Shown here: one piece after another, positions 1 through 7,104 of the stretch | How the letters are laid out: every line of letters starts with the position of its first letter | How positions within the stretch are numbered: position 1 is the first letter of the stretch | DNA from: an uncultured Dehalococcoidia bacterium | Lineage (GTDB): Bacteria > Chloroflexota > Dehalococcoidia > Lucifugimonadales > UBA3495 | Direction: 5' to 3' | Assembly (NCBI GenBank): GCA_958296385.1 | Contig: OY282494.1 | Location: 913,416-977,415 of the forward strand | DNA length: 64,000 nucleotides | Notes under the pieces: generated by a model | Databases searched by the model: none | What the model was told of the DNA's origin: nothing | Seen by the model: only the letters and a program-made list of their open reading frames with translations | Program-made: the position numbers and the translations under genes

Positions 1-1
1 G

Positions 2-652
2 CATATCTACAACTTCTTTGTCGCCGACGACGCGCCGGTTCCGGCGTGGCAGAACACCCCGCCGGCCGACCCGGAGGCGATTGCGCTGCTTGAATCAGAG
101 TATTTCCGCTCCGGCTATAACATCCGCGCGATGCTGCGGGTGCTATTCAATGCCGATTTTTTCAAGTCGGAAACGGCCCGCTTCGCCAGAGTCAAAAGCC
201 CGACTGAGGTAGTGGTAGGGACCCTGCATCTGGTAGGCGATTTCAAGTTCCCTCGCGCCGGCGTGCTGGCCACTGCGCTGGAATGTCGCTATATGAACCA
301 GGATTTGCTCAACCCGCCATCGGTAGAGGGCTGGCACACGGGCAAGGAATGGATTGACAGCGGCAGCATGGTAGAACGCATCAACTTCGTAGCCGACGAG
401 CTGGGCAACCCGGCGCACAGCGGCATCCGCAGCATCGTTGACCGGCTGACGGCCGGCGGCGAATCTCTCGGCGCGGCCGACATCGTGGACGGCTGCCTGG
501 AACTGCTGGGCTGGGTAATCCTGCGGGATGACAACCGGGCCGCTTTGGTGGCACAGGCCGCCGAGGCCCTGGAGGGTGGGGCGGCGCCGGAGCAGGTCAT
601 CCTCAACACCTTGCGAATGATTGGCTCAACGCGGGAATACCAGTTTGCCTGA
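2..652 (+). CDS. DUF1800 family protein, C-terminal part
   Basis: The reading frame is open from the window edge, so the N-terminus is missing. About 216 residues remain. They align along their length with the C-terminal half of the complete DUF1800 protein at 61597-63000: both share an EYFRSGY/EYYRSGY stretch followed by MLRVLF, then a NPPSVEGWHTG motif and a final LxMIxxTxEY segment. DUF1800 proteins are of unknown function and are usually paired with DUF1501 proteins, probably as exported or surface proteins. This copy is followed not by DUF1501 but by an acyl-CoA dehydrogenase, so it is either the last gene of its cluster or has lost its partner. The paralogy is directly visible; the function is unknown. 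Confidence 0.85.
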   Translation, partial: HIYNFFVADDAPVPAWQNTPPADPEAIALLESEYFRSGYNIRAMLRVLFNADFFKSETARFARVKSPTEVVVGTLHLVGDFKFPRAGVLATALECRYMNQDLLNPPSVEGWHTGKEWIDSGSMVERINFVADELGNPAHSGIRSIVDRLTAGGESLGAADIVDGCLELLGWVILRDDNRAALVAQAAEALEGGAAPEQVILNTLRMIGSTREYQFA

Positions 653-691
653 ACCCGTCAGACCGGCGTTGCGCCGGTGGCCGGCAGTCCA

Positions 692-1897
692 ATGTCCATC
701 CGATTAGAAACGATACCCTCCTCCGCCGCGCGCGTGATGAACGACGCGCAGTTGGAATTGGCGCTGGCCGCTGATGGGCTGGCGGTGGGGCGTTTTGCGG
801 GGCGGGCGGCGGGTTACGATGCGGCGGCGGAGTTTCCTACCGAGAATTACGTTGACCTGCACGACGCCGGGCTGCTGACGCTGCGGGTGCCATCGGAGTA
901 CGGCGGGCATGGCGTTGATCCGCTGACTTTTGCCATGTGCATCCTGGCGGTGGCGCGGGGGTGTCCGTCAACGGCGCTGACGCTGACGATGCACACCAAC
1001 GTGCTGGGGTCGTTTGTGGGCGGGTTGGGAACTGCGGAGCAGTGCTGGCGGTATTTTGGAGAGGCCGTTACCTACGGGCGCCTGTTTGCGTCCATCACCA
1101 GCGAGCCGGGGGCATCGGCGCGGGAGCGGTTCGTGCTGGGCACCACCTTTGCGCCCATCGGCAACGGCGGCTACCGGGTGCAGGGGGTAAAGCATTTCTG
1201 CTCGCTGGCCGACGCCGCCGATTACTTTTTTGTCTCCGGCATCCTTGAGGGCAGCAGCGGCGGGCCGGACAACATCATCTCGGCGATGATTCCCAGCGAT
1301 TCCAGCGGGGTAACCATTACCGGGCAGTGGGATGCGGTGGGGATGCGGGCGACGGCCAGCCACAGCGTTAGCTACGATGCCGATATGCCGGCCGATGAGG
1401 TGTTCGGCCCGCCGGGCCGCCTGCTGACGGCGGATTGGGGCAGCTTCTCGCTGGGCTACGCCGCCGTCTATCTGGGCATCGCCGAGGCCGCCTATGGCTA
1501 CATCACCGACTACGTTGGCGGCAAGTCGTGGACGCCCGACGGCGACGCTATCATCAACCATCCGGGCACGCAGCGGGCCATCGGCGAGATGAGCGTTGCC
1601 ATCCAGTCGGGGCGCCTGCTGCTGGTGGACGCCGCGCTGAGCGACCGCAGCGACCGGGCGGCAACGATGCTGGCCGTCAACCGGGCCAAGCAGCACTGCG
1701 CCGAGGTGGGGGTTTCGGTAACCGACGCAGCGATGCGACTGGCCGGCGGCGGCGGGCTTCTCAAATCATCGCCGCTGGAACGACTGCGGCGGGACGCACT
1801 ATCCGGCCCGGTAATGCCGCCGGCCAACGACCGTTGCCTGGAAACCATCGGCAAACTGGAATGCGGGCTGCCAGCGGTGACGGTTGAGCTGGGGTGA
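692..1897 (+). CDS. acyl-CoA dehydrogenase family protein
   Basis: About 401 residues, the usual length for the acyl-CoA dehydrogenase family, which oxidises acyl-CoA thioesters at the alpha-beta bond with FAD. Visible features are an N-terminal helical domain (DLHDAGLLTLRVPSEYGG, about residues 55-72), a middle beta domain with ITSEPGAS (substrate/FAD loop) and a C-terminal helical bundle with AMRLAGGGGLLKSSPLERLRRDA near residue 350, typical of the FAD-binding end of the family. ATG at 692 is preferred; a GTG at 677 is in frame, and neither has a clear ribosome site. Substrate cannot be read from the sequence, and members of this subfamily also act as flavin monooxygenases. It is followed without a gap by an unrelated conserved gene. 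Confidence 0.85.
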   Translation: MSIRLETIPSSAARVMNDAQLELALAADGLAVGRFAGRAAGYDAAAEFPTENYVDLHDAGLLTLRVPSEYGGHGVDPLTFAMCILAVARGCPSTALTLTMHTNVLGSFVGGLGTAEQCWRYFGEAVTYGRLFASITSEPGASARERFVLGTTFAPIGNGGYRVQGVKHFCSLADAADYFFVSGILEGSSGGPDNIISAMIPSDSSGVTITGQWDAVGMRATASHSVSYDADMPADEVFGPPGRLLTADWGSFSLGYAAVYLGIAEAAYGYITDYVGGKSWTPDGDAIINHPGTQRAIGEMSVAIQSGRLLLVDAALSDRSDRAATMLAVNRAKQHCAEVGVSVTDAAMRLAGGGGLLKSSPLERLRRDALSGPVMPPANDRCLETIGKLECGLPAVTVELG

Positions 1898-1935
1898 TGG
1901 TTTATCATAGTGGGAATGATTGGAGGATAAGTGCA

Positions 1936-2700
1936 ATGCAGGATCGCTACACAGGGGACATTGGAGATCTTGCCAAGCACGGGCTGTTGCGTGCGCTGAG
2001 TAGGGGTAGGCAGCTGGGAGTTGCCTGGTATCTATACCCCGACGAGGCCAACGGAGATGGCGGATTTATTGAATACCTCAATAACGCCGAAGTATGGGAA
2101 CCCTTGGACCCGGAGCTATTCGGGGTGCTGCACGGGATAATTGACAGGTGGCAACGCGGTCAGGGGCCACGTTGCGTTGCAGAAATAGAAAACTCTGGCT
2201 TGCTGCCGGGAGCGGAATTTGCCAATGAGTGCCTTGAGACCGACATCCCGCCGGGTGCTTGGCCCCGACGAAGGGACTGTCGGGCTAGTTGGTTTGAGCG
2301 AGTCATGGACAGGCTATCAGATTGCAACATTGTGTTTGCTGACCCGGATAACGGCTTGTGCAAGGATGCAAAATTCAGTCCATCTCGGATAAAAGACTGG
2401 AAAAAGCTGCCCATCTGCGAAGCCTTGCAATTGTCCGCTAACGGTCGTCCAGCAGTCTTTTATCACCACAACAGCAGGTTTCCCGGCGGACATCCCGCCG
2501 AAATTCGGTATTGGATGCAACAACTGCCCGGCTGTACCCACGCTTTCCGTGTACGGCGTTACAACAGCCGCACATTCTTTATCGTCAATCCTGACCAGCC
2601 GATGATTGACGCCTTGATGGAGTTTGAGGAGGCTTGGCGACGGGCTGAGCAGAGGCTCGGCATCAGGCGTAATATGCTCAGTGAAATCATCCCCGCGTAA
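1936..2700 (+). CDS. conserved hypothetical protein with a DPDNG motif
   Basis: A 254-residue protein. The frame opens at 1894, but ATG 1936 has GGAGGA just upstream and starts the conserved-looking N-terminus MQDRYTGDIGDLAKHGLL. Further motifs are GVAWYLYPDE (about residue 29), IVFADPDNGL (about 133), AVFYHHNSR and a C-terminal RTFFIVNP. The hydrophobic strand ending in DPDNG resembles the motif of nucleotide- or SAM-binding Rossmann-like folds, but no family can be named with confidence. Codon use is less G-rich than in neighbouring genes, hinting at later acquisition. It sits 38 bases after the acyl-CoA dehydrogenase and 12 bases before the NHL propeller. Confidence 0.7.
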   Translation: MQDRYTGDIGDLAKHGLLRALSRGRQLGVAWYLYPDEANGDGGFIEYLNNAEVWEPLDPELFGVLHGIIDRWQRGQGPRCVAEIENSGLLPGAEFANECLETDIPPGAWPRRRDCRASWFERVMDRLSDCNIVFADPDNGLCKDAKFSPSRIKDWKKLPICEALQLSANGRPAVFYHHNSRFPGGHPAEIRYWMQQLPGCTHAFRVRRYNSRTFFIVNPDQPMIDALMEFEEAWRRAEQRLGIRRNMLSEIIPA

Positions 2701-2712
2701 GGAATTCTTGCT

Positions 2713-3699
2713 ATGACTACTGTTGTTGAGTACCCGCTGTCGGTTGCCGGGTTGTACCAGTATCACGATGTTATTGGGCTGCTTTCGGGGGGTGGGCCGG
2801 GGTTTAGTGGGCCGGTGTCGGTGGCGCTGGGGCCGGATGGGCTGCTGCACGTGGCTAGTCGGGCTAATCCGAATCAGCCGGAGGCGGTGCGGGTTTCGCG
2901 CTGCACGGTGGGCGGGGATTTTGTGGGCGAGTTTTGCGGCTGGGGCGAGGCGCCGGGGCAGTTCATCTGGGTAACGGCCATTGCTTTTGGGCCGGACGGC
3001 AACCTGTATCTGGCTGATGAGAATACGCATCGCATCAGCAAGTTCACTGCCGAGGGGCGGTTTTTGGGGTGCTGGGGTGAGTTTGGCGCCGGGCCGGGCC
3101 AGCTGAACCGGCCATCGGGGATGGCGTTTGCGCCGGATGGTACTCTGCTGGTGGTGGATTCTCTGAACGACCGGGTGCAGCGTTTTACTGCGGGCGGTAA
3201 TTTGCTGGCGGCGTGGGGCGAATCGGGCGCTGGGCCGGGGGAGTTTGATATGCCCTGGGGTGTTGCGGTTGACGCAGGCGGGGCGGTGTACGTTTCCGAC
3301 TGGCGCAATGACCGAGTGCAGAAGTTTGACGCCGGCGGCGGTTTTATCGCTGAGTTTGACGGGCGGGACGGCGGCGACGGGCTGGCGCGCCCCAACGGGC
3401 TGGCGGTGGACGGCGACGGGCGTATTTACGTTTGCGACTGGATGAACGACCGGGTGCAGGTTATGTCTGCCAGCGGGCGGGTGATTGACACGCTCATCGG
3501 ACATTCCGGCACGTCCAAATGGGCGCGCACGTTTCTGGACGCCAACCCGGACATTGAGGAAAAGCTGAACGCGGCTGCGCAGAACATCGAGCTGAAACGG
3601 CGCTTTTATCGTCCGACGGCGGTTGCGGTGAGTGATGACGGGCTGGTGTTCGTGGCCGACTGCTACCGGCATCGGGTGCAGATTTACCGGCGGGCGTAG
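2713..3699 (+). CDS. NHL-repeat beta-propeller protein
   Basis: A 328-residue protein built almost wholly of NHL repeats. Repeating blocks read roughly PSGMAFAPDGTLLVVDSLND followed by RVQRFTAGG, with about six blades between residues 35 and 325. NHL propellers bind proteins or RNA, or act as lyases/hydrolases; no catalytic motif is evident here. There is no signal peptide or membrane segment, so it is probably cytoplasmic. ATG 2713 lies 12 bases after the previous stop, so it may be co-transcribed with that gene. Blade 6 contains an insertion (HSGTSKWARTFLDANPDIEE, about residues 263-282). Confidence 0.85.
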   Translation: MTTVVEYPLSVAGLYQYHDVIGLLSGGGPGFSGPVSVALGPDGLLHVASRANPNQPEAVRVSRCTVGGDFVGEFCGWGEAPGQFIWVTAIAFGPDGNLYLADENTHRISKFTAEGRFLGCWGEFGAGPGQLNRPSGMAFAPDGTLLVVDSLNDRVQRFTAGGNLLAAWGESGAGPGEFDMPWGVAVDAGGAVYVSDWRNDRVQKFDAGGGFIAEFDGRDGGDGLARPNGLAVDGDGRIYVCDWMNDRVQVMSASGRVIDTLIGHSGTSKWARTFLDANPDIEEKLNAAAQNIELKRRFYRPTAVAVSDDGLVFVADCYRHRVQIYRRA

Positions 3700-3980
3700 G
3701 ACGGGGCGGGCGGGCAGTCTCCGCAGCGCTGGCGGCGTTGACGTCGTAATGGCCGTGCCATTCCGGGTGCGGCGGGGGAATGGCCGGGGGTAGTGTGCCA
3801 TTGCGGACATGGGCCCGGCTGCGCCGTCGAGATTCTTGCGCTGCGCTCCGAATGACATGGGAAAATTGGGGGATTTAGAGGTTGGCGTAGTGGGGGCCGG
3901 GTGGTAAAATCCTTGCCGTTATGTTGACCAGTTCCCCGACTTGACGCTGGCCGGGCGGTAATCCGGCGCCGGACGATGAT
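3700..3980. other. intergenic, with a half copy of a dispersed hairpin repeat
   Basis: No gene is seen. A CCATTCC/GGAATGG inverted repeat lies at 3758-3783. At 3826-3858 there is a single degenerate arm (GAGATTCTTGCGCTGCGCTC...) of the palindromic repeat that occurs as complete inverted pairs at 14724-14829 and 48897-49002. A -10-like TAAAAT is present at about 3904, before the PAC2 gene. Confidence 0.6.
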
Positions 3981-4871
3981 ATGTCGCTTATGGATGATTA
4001 CCTGGTGGTTAGCGAGTTGCCGGCGGCGCCCGTGGAGCGGATGCTGGTGGCGTTTCGGGGCTGGCCCGATGCGGGGGATGCGGCGACGACGACGCTGAAC
4101 TACCTGCTGGACGCTACGGGGGCGTTGAAATTCGCCGAGATTGACCCGGAGGAATTTTTCAACTTCGCTCAGGAACGTCCGCGCTCCACGCGCAGCAAGG
4201 ACGGCAAGCGGCACTTGCAGTGGCCGGCCAACGAGTTTTTCCACTGGCCGGGCGGGGAGAACTCGGCGCCGCTGGTGTTTTACCTGGGGACGGAACCGCA
4301 TCTGCGCTGGCGTACTTTCTCGGCGCTGGTTGCGGAGCTGGCGCGGCAGTGCGGCGTGCGGTCGGTGGTGCACGTGGGGGCGCTGCTGGATGCGGTGCCG
4401 CATACCCGGAATGTGCGTTTTACGGGCAGCTCCAGCAACGCGCGGATACAGGCGGCCTTTGACAAGCGGAACATCCGCACCTCCAACTATCAGGGGCCAT
4501 CGGGCATCACGCTGCCCATGTCGGAATCGCTGGTTACCAAGGGGATAAGCTTTACGTCGCTGTGGGGTCACGTATCTCACTACCTGCACGCTACGCCGAA
4601 TTTCCGGGTAAGTTTGGGGCTGGTGCGGAACTTGTCGGAGATGCTGAGCCTGCCGGTGGACTTGCAGAATCTGCGGGCGATGGCGGCGTCTTACGACGCT
4701 GAGGTGGGGCAAGTTATCGCCGGCGACGAGCAGCTGGGGAACTACATTGCGACGCTGGAGGAGCGGTACGACGGGGGCAGCGGGCAGTCGGAAATGCCGG
4801 ACCCGGCGGAGTTGGTGCGGGAGCTGGAGCACTTTCTGCGGGCGGAACGGGGGCAGGACCTGGAGGGGTAG
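3981..4871 (+). CDS. PAC2 family protein
   Basis: A 296-residue protein of the PAC2 (proteasome assembly chaperone 2-like, formerly DUF75) family. The N-terminal strand-loop ERMLVAFRGWPDAGDAATTT (residues 20-39), the central PLVFYLGTEPHLRW block and SLWGHVSHYLHATPN near residue 195 are characteristic. Bacterial PAC2 proteins occur mainly in Actinobacteria and Chloroflexota, and some are linked to proteasome function. The C-terminal 60 residues are acidic and helical. No proteasome gene is in view. The start ATG is at 3981, with a second ATG three codons on. Confidence 0.88.
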   Translation: MSLMDDYLVVSELPAAPVERMLVAFRGWPDAGDAATTTLNYLLDATGALKFAEIDPEEFFNFAQERPRSTRSKDGKRHLQWPANEFFHWPGGENSAPLVFYLGTEPHLRWRTFSALVAELARQCGVRSVVHVGALLDAVPHTRNVRFTGSSSNARIQAAFDKRNIRTSNYQGPSGITLPMSESLVTKGISFTSLWGHVSHYLHATPNFRVSLGLVRNLSEMLSLPVDLQNLRAMAASYDAEVGQVIAGDEQLGNYIATLEERYDGGSGQSEMPDPAELVRELEHFLRAERGQDLEG

Positions 4872-4898
4872 CGGGAAATCGCGCGCCGGTGGTGCGGG

Positions 4899-4927
4899 TT
4901 GCCGAGGGTTGGCGGGGGCGGTATAGT
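4899..4927 (+). promoter_or_regulatory. sigma70-type promoter for the protoglobin gene
   Basis: TTGCCG (4899-4904), a 17-base spacer and TATAGT (4922-4927). The spacer contains GGGTTGGCGGGGGCG, also found between the boxes of the promoters at 14907 and 58692. Confidence 0.6.
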
Positions 4928-4965
4928 CAACGGGGTTGGCTGATTTTGTTGGATTTGGAGTTGCC

Positions 4966-5625
4966 TTGACTATTTTTGACTGGCCGGCGCGGATGGCGCA
5001 GATGGCCGAATTTGTTGGCTTTACCGACGACGACCTGGCGTTGGTGCGGGAAAGCGGGCCGATTTTGCTGGCCCGGGCCGACGAGCTGACGTCGGCGGTG
5101 TACGAGTATCTGATGAAGTTTCCGGCTACGGCGCGGTTTTTTCTGACGCCGGAGGGGGACGTTGACGAAATCCGGCTGGAACGGCGCAAGCACAGTCTGG
5201 CCCGGTGGCTGACGCACAGCATTGACTTTCGGATTGACGAGCAGTTTCCGGTGTTTCTGCTGGCCATCAGCGTGGTGCACAGCAACCCATCGCTGGAGCG
5301 GGGGTATCTGGGGTCGGTGCCGGCGCGGTTTATGATTGGCACGATGTCCTTCGCGCAGACGGCGATTGCGTCGGTGCTGTCTGAGGAAATGGCTGACCCG
5401 GTGCGGGTGTTGCAGACATCAATGGCTTGGAACAAATTGCTGATGCTGCAACTGGACGTTTTGCTGGCCGGTTATGTCAACGAAACGCCGGTGCCGGCGA
5501 CGGAGATGCCGGGGCAGAATGACAGCGACGGAACGCCGGAGGGCGCGGAGGCGGAAGGGATGCGGCAGGTGCTGACCAATATACTGGACGGCAATCGGGA
5601 AAACGGCACAGCACAAGGCGAATAA
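4966..5625 (+). CDS. protoglobin-domain protein
   Basis: A 219-residue, all-helical protein matching the protoglobin (globin-coupled sensor globin) domain: FVGFTDDDLALVRESGPIL near the start, YEYLMKFPATARFF, and RRKHSLARWL with the likely proximal haem histidine, followed by FLLAISVVHSN. Protoglobins bind haem and O2, CO or NO. There is no fused signalling domain, so this is a stand-alone sensor or gas-binding globin; the last 45 residues are polar and probably disordered. The frame opens at TTG 4936, but TTG 4966 has GGAG five bases upstream and suits the promoter at 4899-4927; ATG 4993 is another possibility. It ends 11 bases before the dehydroquinase-like gene, so the two are probably co-transcribed. 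Confidence 0.75.
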   Translation: MTIFDWPARMAQMAEFVGFTDDDLALVRESGPILLARADELTSAVYEYLMKFPATARFFLTPEGDVDEIRLERRKHSLARWLTHSIDFRIDEQFPVFLLAISVVHSNPSLERGYLGSVPARFMIGTMSFAQTAIASVLSEEMADPVRVLQTSMAWNKLLMLQLDVLLAGYVNETPVPATEMPGQNDSDGTPEGAEAEGMRQVLTNILDGNRENGTAQGE

Positions 5626-5636
5626 GGAGGGACGAT

Positions 5637-6065
5637 ATGGCGAAGGTGCTGGTGATACAGGGGGCGGGGATGAATATGCGGGGGAAGGTGCAGCTGGAGA
5701 CTTTCGGGCCGATGACGCTGGACGAGATGAACGAGCAGATTCGCGGCTACGGCGAAAGTCTGGGGGTTGACGTTGAGATAATGCACTCCAACGTTGAGGG
5801 GGAGGTGGTCAACGCGCTGTACGATGCGTGGGAGCAGGGGTTTGACGCCTGCCTGATTAATCCGGCGGGGTACACGACCGGCACGGGGCCGCTGCGGGGG
5901 GCCATCCAGCAGGTGCCGATGCCGGTTATTGAGGTGCACGCCAGCAACCCCACCGCGCGGGGCACGGTGTCGGCGGTGCTGCCGGTGAGCCAGGGGTGCG
6001 TGTACGGGTTCGGGATTTACGGCTACTACCTGGCGCTGGAGGCGGTCAAGCATACCGCCGACTAG
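5637..6065 (+). CDS. type II 3-dehydroquinate dehydratase-like protein, active site degenerate
   Basis: A 142-residue protein with the flavodoxin-like fold and overall length of type II dehydroquinases (AroQ). Family blocks are present: LVIQGAGMNMRG for the usual GPNLN loop, HSNVEGEVVNAL for QSNHEGELID, INPAGYTTGTGPLRGAI, and IEVHASNPTARG with the catalytic-type His. However, the lid loop that normally holds the essential Arg and Tyr (RxxxxYG) reads KVQLETFG, so Arg is replaced by Val and Tyr by Phe, and the GPN asparagine is Gly. It is therefore unlikely to be an ordinary dehydratase. A strong AGGAGG lies just upstream of ATG 5637. It follows the protoglobin gene by 11 bases. Confidence 0.8.
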   Translation: MAKVLVIQGAGMNMRGKVQLETFGPMTLDEMNEQIRGYGESLGVDVEIMHSNVEGEVVNALYDAWEQGFDACLINPAGYTTGTGPLRGAIQQVPMPVIEVHASNPTARGTVSAVLPVSQGCVYGFGIYGYYLALEAVKHTAD

Positions 6066-6114
6066 GGGCCCGGCCGGCAGCGGTTTTGATTGACGGAGCC
6101 GGGCCGGGGACGCG

Positions 6115-6306
6115 TTACTCGCAGCGGAGGCAGCGCACGTCCTTGAACACGGTGTCGTGGAGGCCGGGGTTGACTATCAGATAGTCCATGATGATGCGGA
6201 CGACTTTGCCCTCGTCGGCGAGGTTGTACTTTTCTTTGGACGTGTTGATGAGGCCGATATGCTCGGCGTTGACGTCAACGGTGAGTTCGGTTTTGGTGCC
6301 GGCCAT
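6115..6306 (-). CDS. small conserved-looking protein with C-terminal CxxC
   Basis: A 63-residue protein. ATG at 6306 has AGGAG at ideal spacing, supporting a real gene. The N-terminus (TELTVDVNAEHIGLI) is strand-like and the middle (EGKVVRIIMDYLIVNP) is helical, resembling the layout of ribbon-helix-helix DNA-binding proteins, although that is a guess. It ends in RCLRCE, a CxxC pair that could bind metal or be redox active. It is transcribed towards the dehydroquinase-like gene. No family is recognised. Confidence 0.6.
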   Translation of the reverse strand: MAGTKTELTVDVNAEHIGLINTSKEKYNLADEGKVVRIIMDYLIVNPGLHDTVFKDVRCLRCE

Positions 6307-6439
6307 TTTGATTTACTCCTGAATGGTAGGGTATGAGTTGGTAGGGCTACGGGCGTCCGGCCGGGATGGGCCGGCGCTGGCATAGCATAGCCGCCGGGGG
6401 CGGGAATGTTCAACCGTGCCGCAGACTGCGACGCGGGGT

Positions 6440-6990
6440 TTTGGGTGTGTTGTTAAGGTTGCCGGTATCGGGCGGGTGTCGTATCGGGTTATCGGTATCG
6501 GGCGGTGTGGTTCGGTTCGGTTTGGTGTGGTTGCCGGAGATTCAAGTCGTTGTCAGCCCTTACGGCCGGAAGGTTTTTACGCAACTATTACGGACCTTCA
6601 TTTTACGTGGCCTGCCCTAATGAGAGGCAGCACGCGGGCTGAAGCTCGATACCCTGCGGAGTACCGTCCGCGCTGTGGAAGCAGGGATAGACGGCCTGGC
6701 CGATTGCGATTTGGATGCTGACGGGGTGGCCGTGGTGACTTGAATCTCCGGCGGTTGTGCTAGCGGTGTGGTGTGATGGCCTCGCGCTCCAGGGATGCCT
6801 CTTACTGAGAACGGCTGGCGGCGGGGATTGGTTGGTTGAGATGCCCGATGTGGTTAGTATGGCGAACGACAGTGCGGATTGCAAGCAGGCAGTGTCGCTG
6901 ATTTTTGGATTTGGCGGGGGATTTTGGCGGGAGGGGGGCAATTCCTGGGGGCATGGGGGTGACGCTGGGGGAAATGATTTCCCCCAGACC
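6440..6990. repeat. dispersed non-coding repeat A, copy 1
   Basis: This region has no supportable gene and is similar, with indels, to 60984-61491. Its core is bounded by perfect 15-base inverted arms, CCGGAGATTCAAGTC (6534-6548) and GACTTGAATCTCCGG (6737-6751). Within the core, 6592-6660 is identical base for base to 61096-61164 (69 bases). That stretch can form small hairpins (CTGCC...GGCAG and CAGC...GCTG). Similarity continues past the core to the hairpin at 6965. Reading frames are not conserved between copies because of indels, so it is probably a mobile non-autonomous element or a structured RNA rather than a gene. Confidence 0.75.
6965..6987. repeat. short palindrome B, copy 1
   Basis: CTGGGGGAAAT, one base, then ATTTCCCCCAG. 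Flanking GGGGGT and ACCCCC extend the stem after a 4-base bulge. Near-identical copies lie at 30499-30521 and 61459-61481. Confidence 0.8.
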
Positions 6991-7104
6991 CCCTCGGAGT
7001 ATCCTTGGGGGCAAGGGGGTTATAGGGCCGGGTTGTCGGGGTGGGTTACACTAGGGTTGCCGGCGGTTGGCCGGTTTGGGGCGATTTGCCTTTGGAGTTG
7101 GGGT

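Noticed and set aside
2317-5435. Long minus-strand open frames (513 and 583 codons) across the NHL, PAC2 and protoglobin genes
   Set aside because: They lie opposite well-supported genes, are rich in Arg/Pro/His as expected from the antisense of G-rich codons, and have no family motifs or ribosome sites.
6416-6721. Short frame in repeat A giving DLHFTWPALMRGSTRAEARY, also found at 60935-61225
   Set aside because: The shared peptide simply reflects the 69-base identical block; frames differ upstream and downstream because of indels, and no ribosome site is present.
6757-7104. N-terminal extension of the S9 peptidase to 6757
   Set aside because: The extension would translate repeat A and palindrome B, which are non-coding at the other sites.
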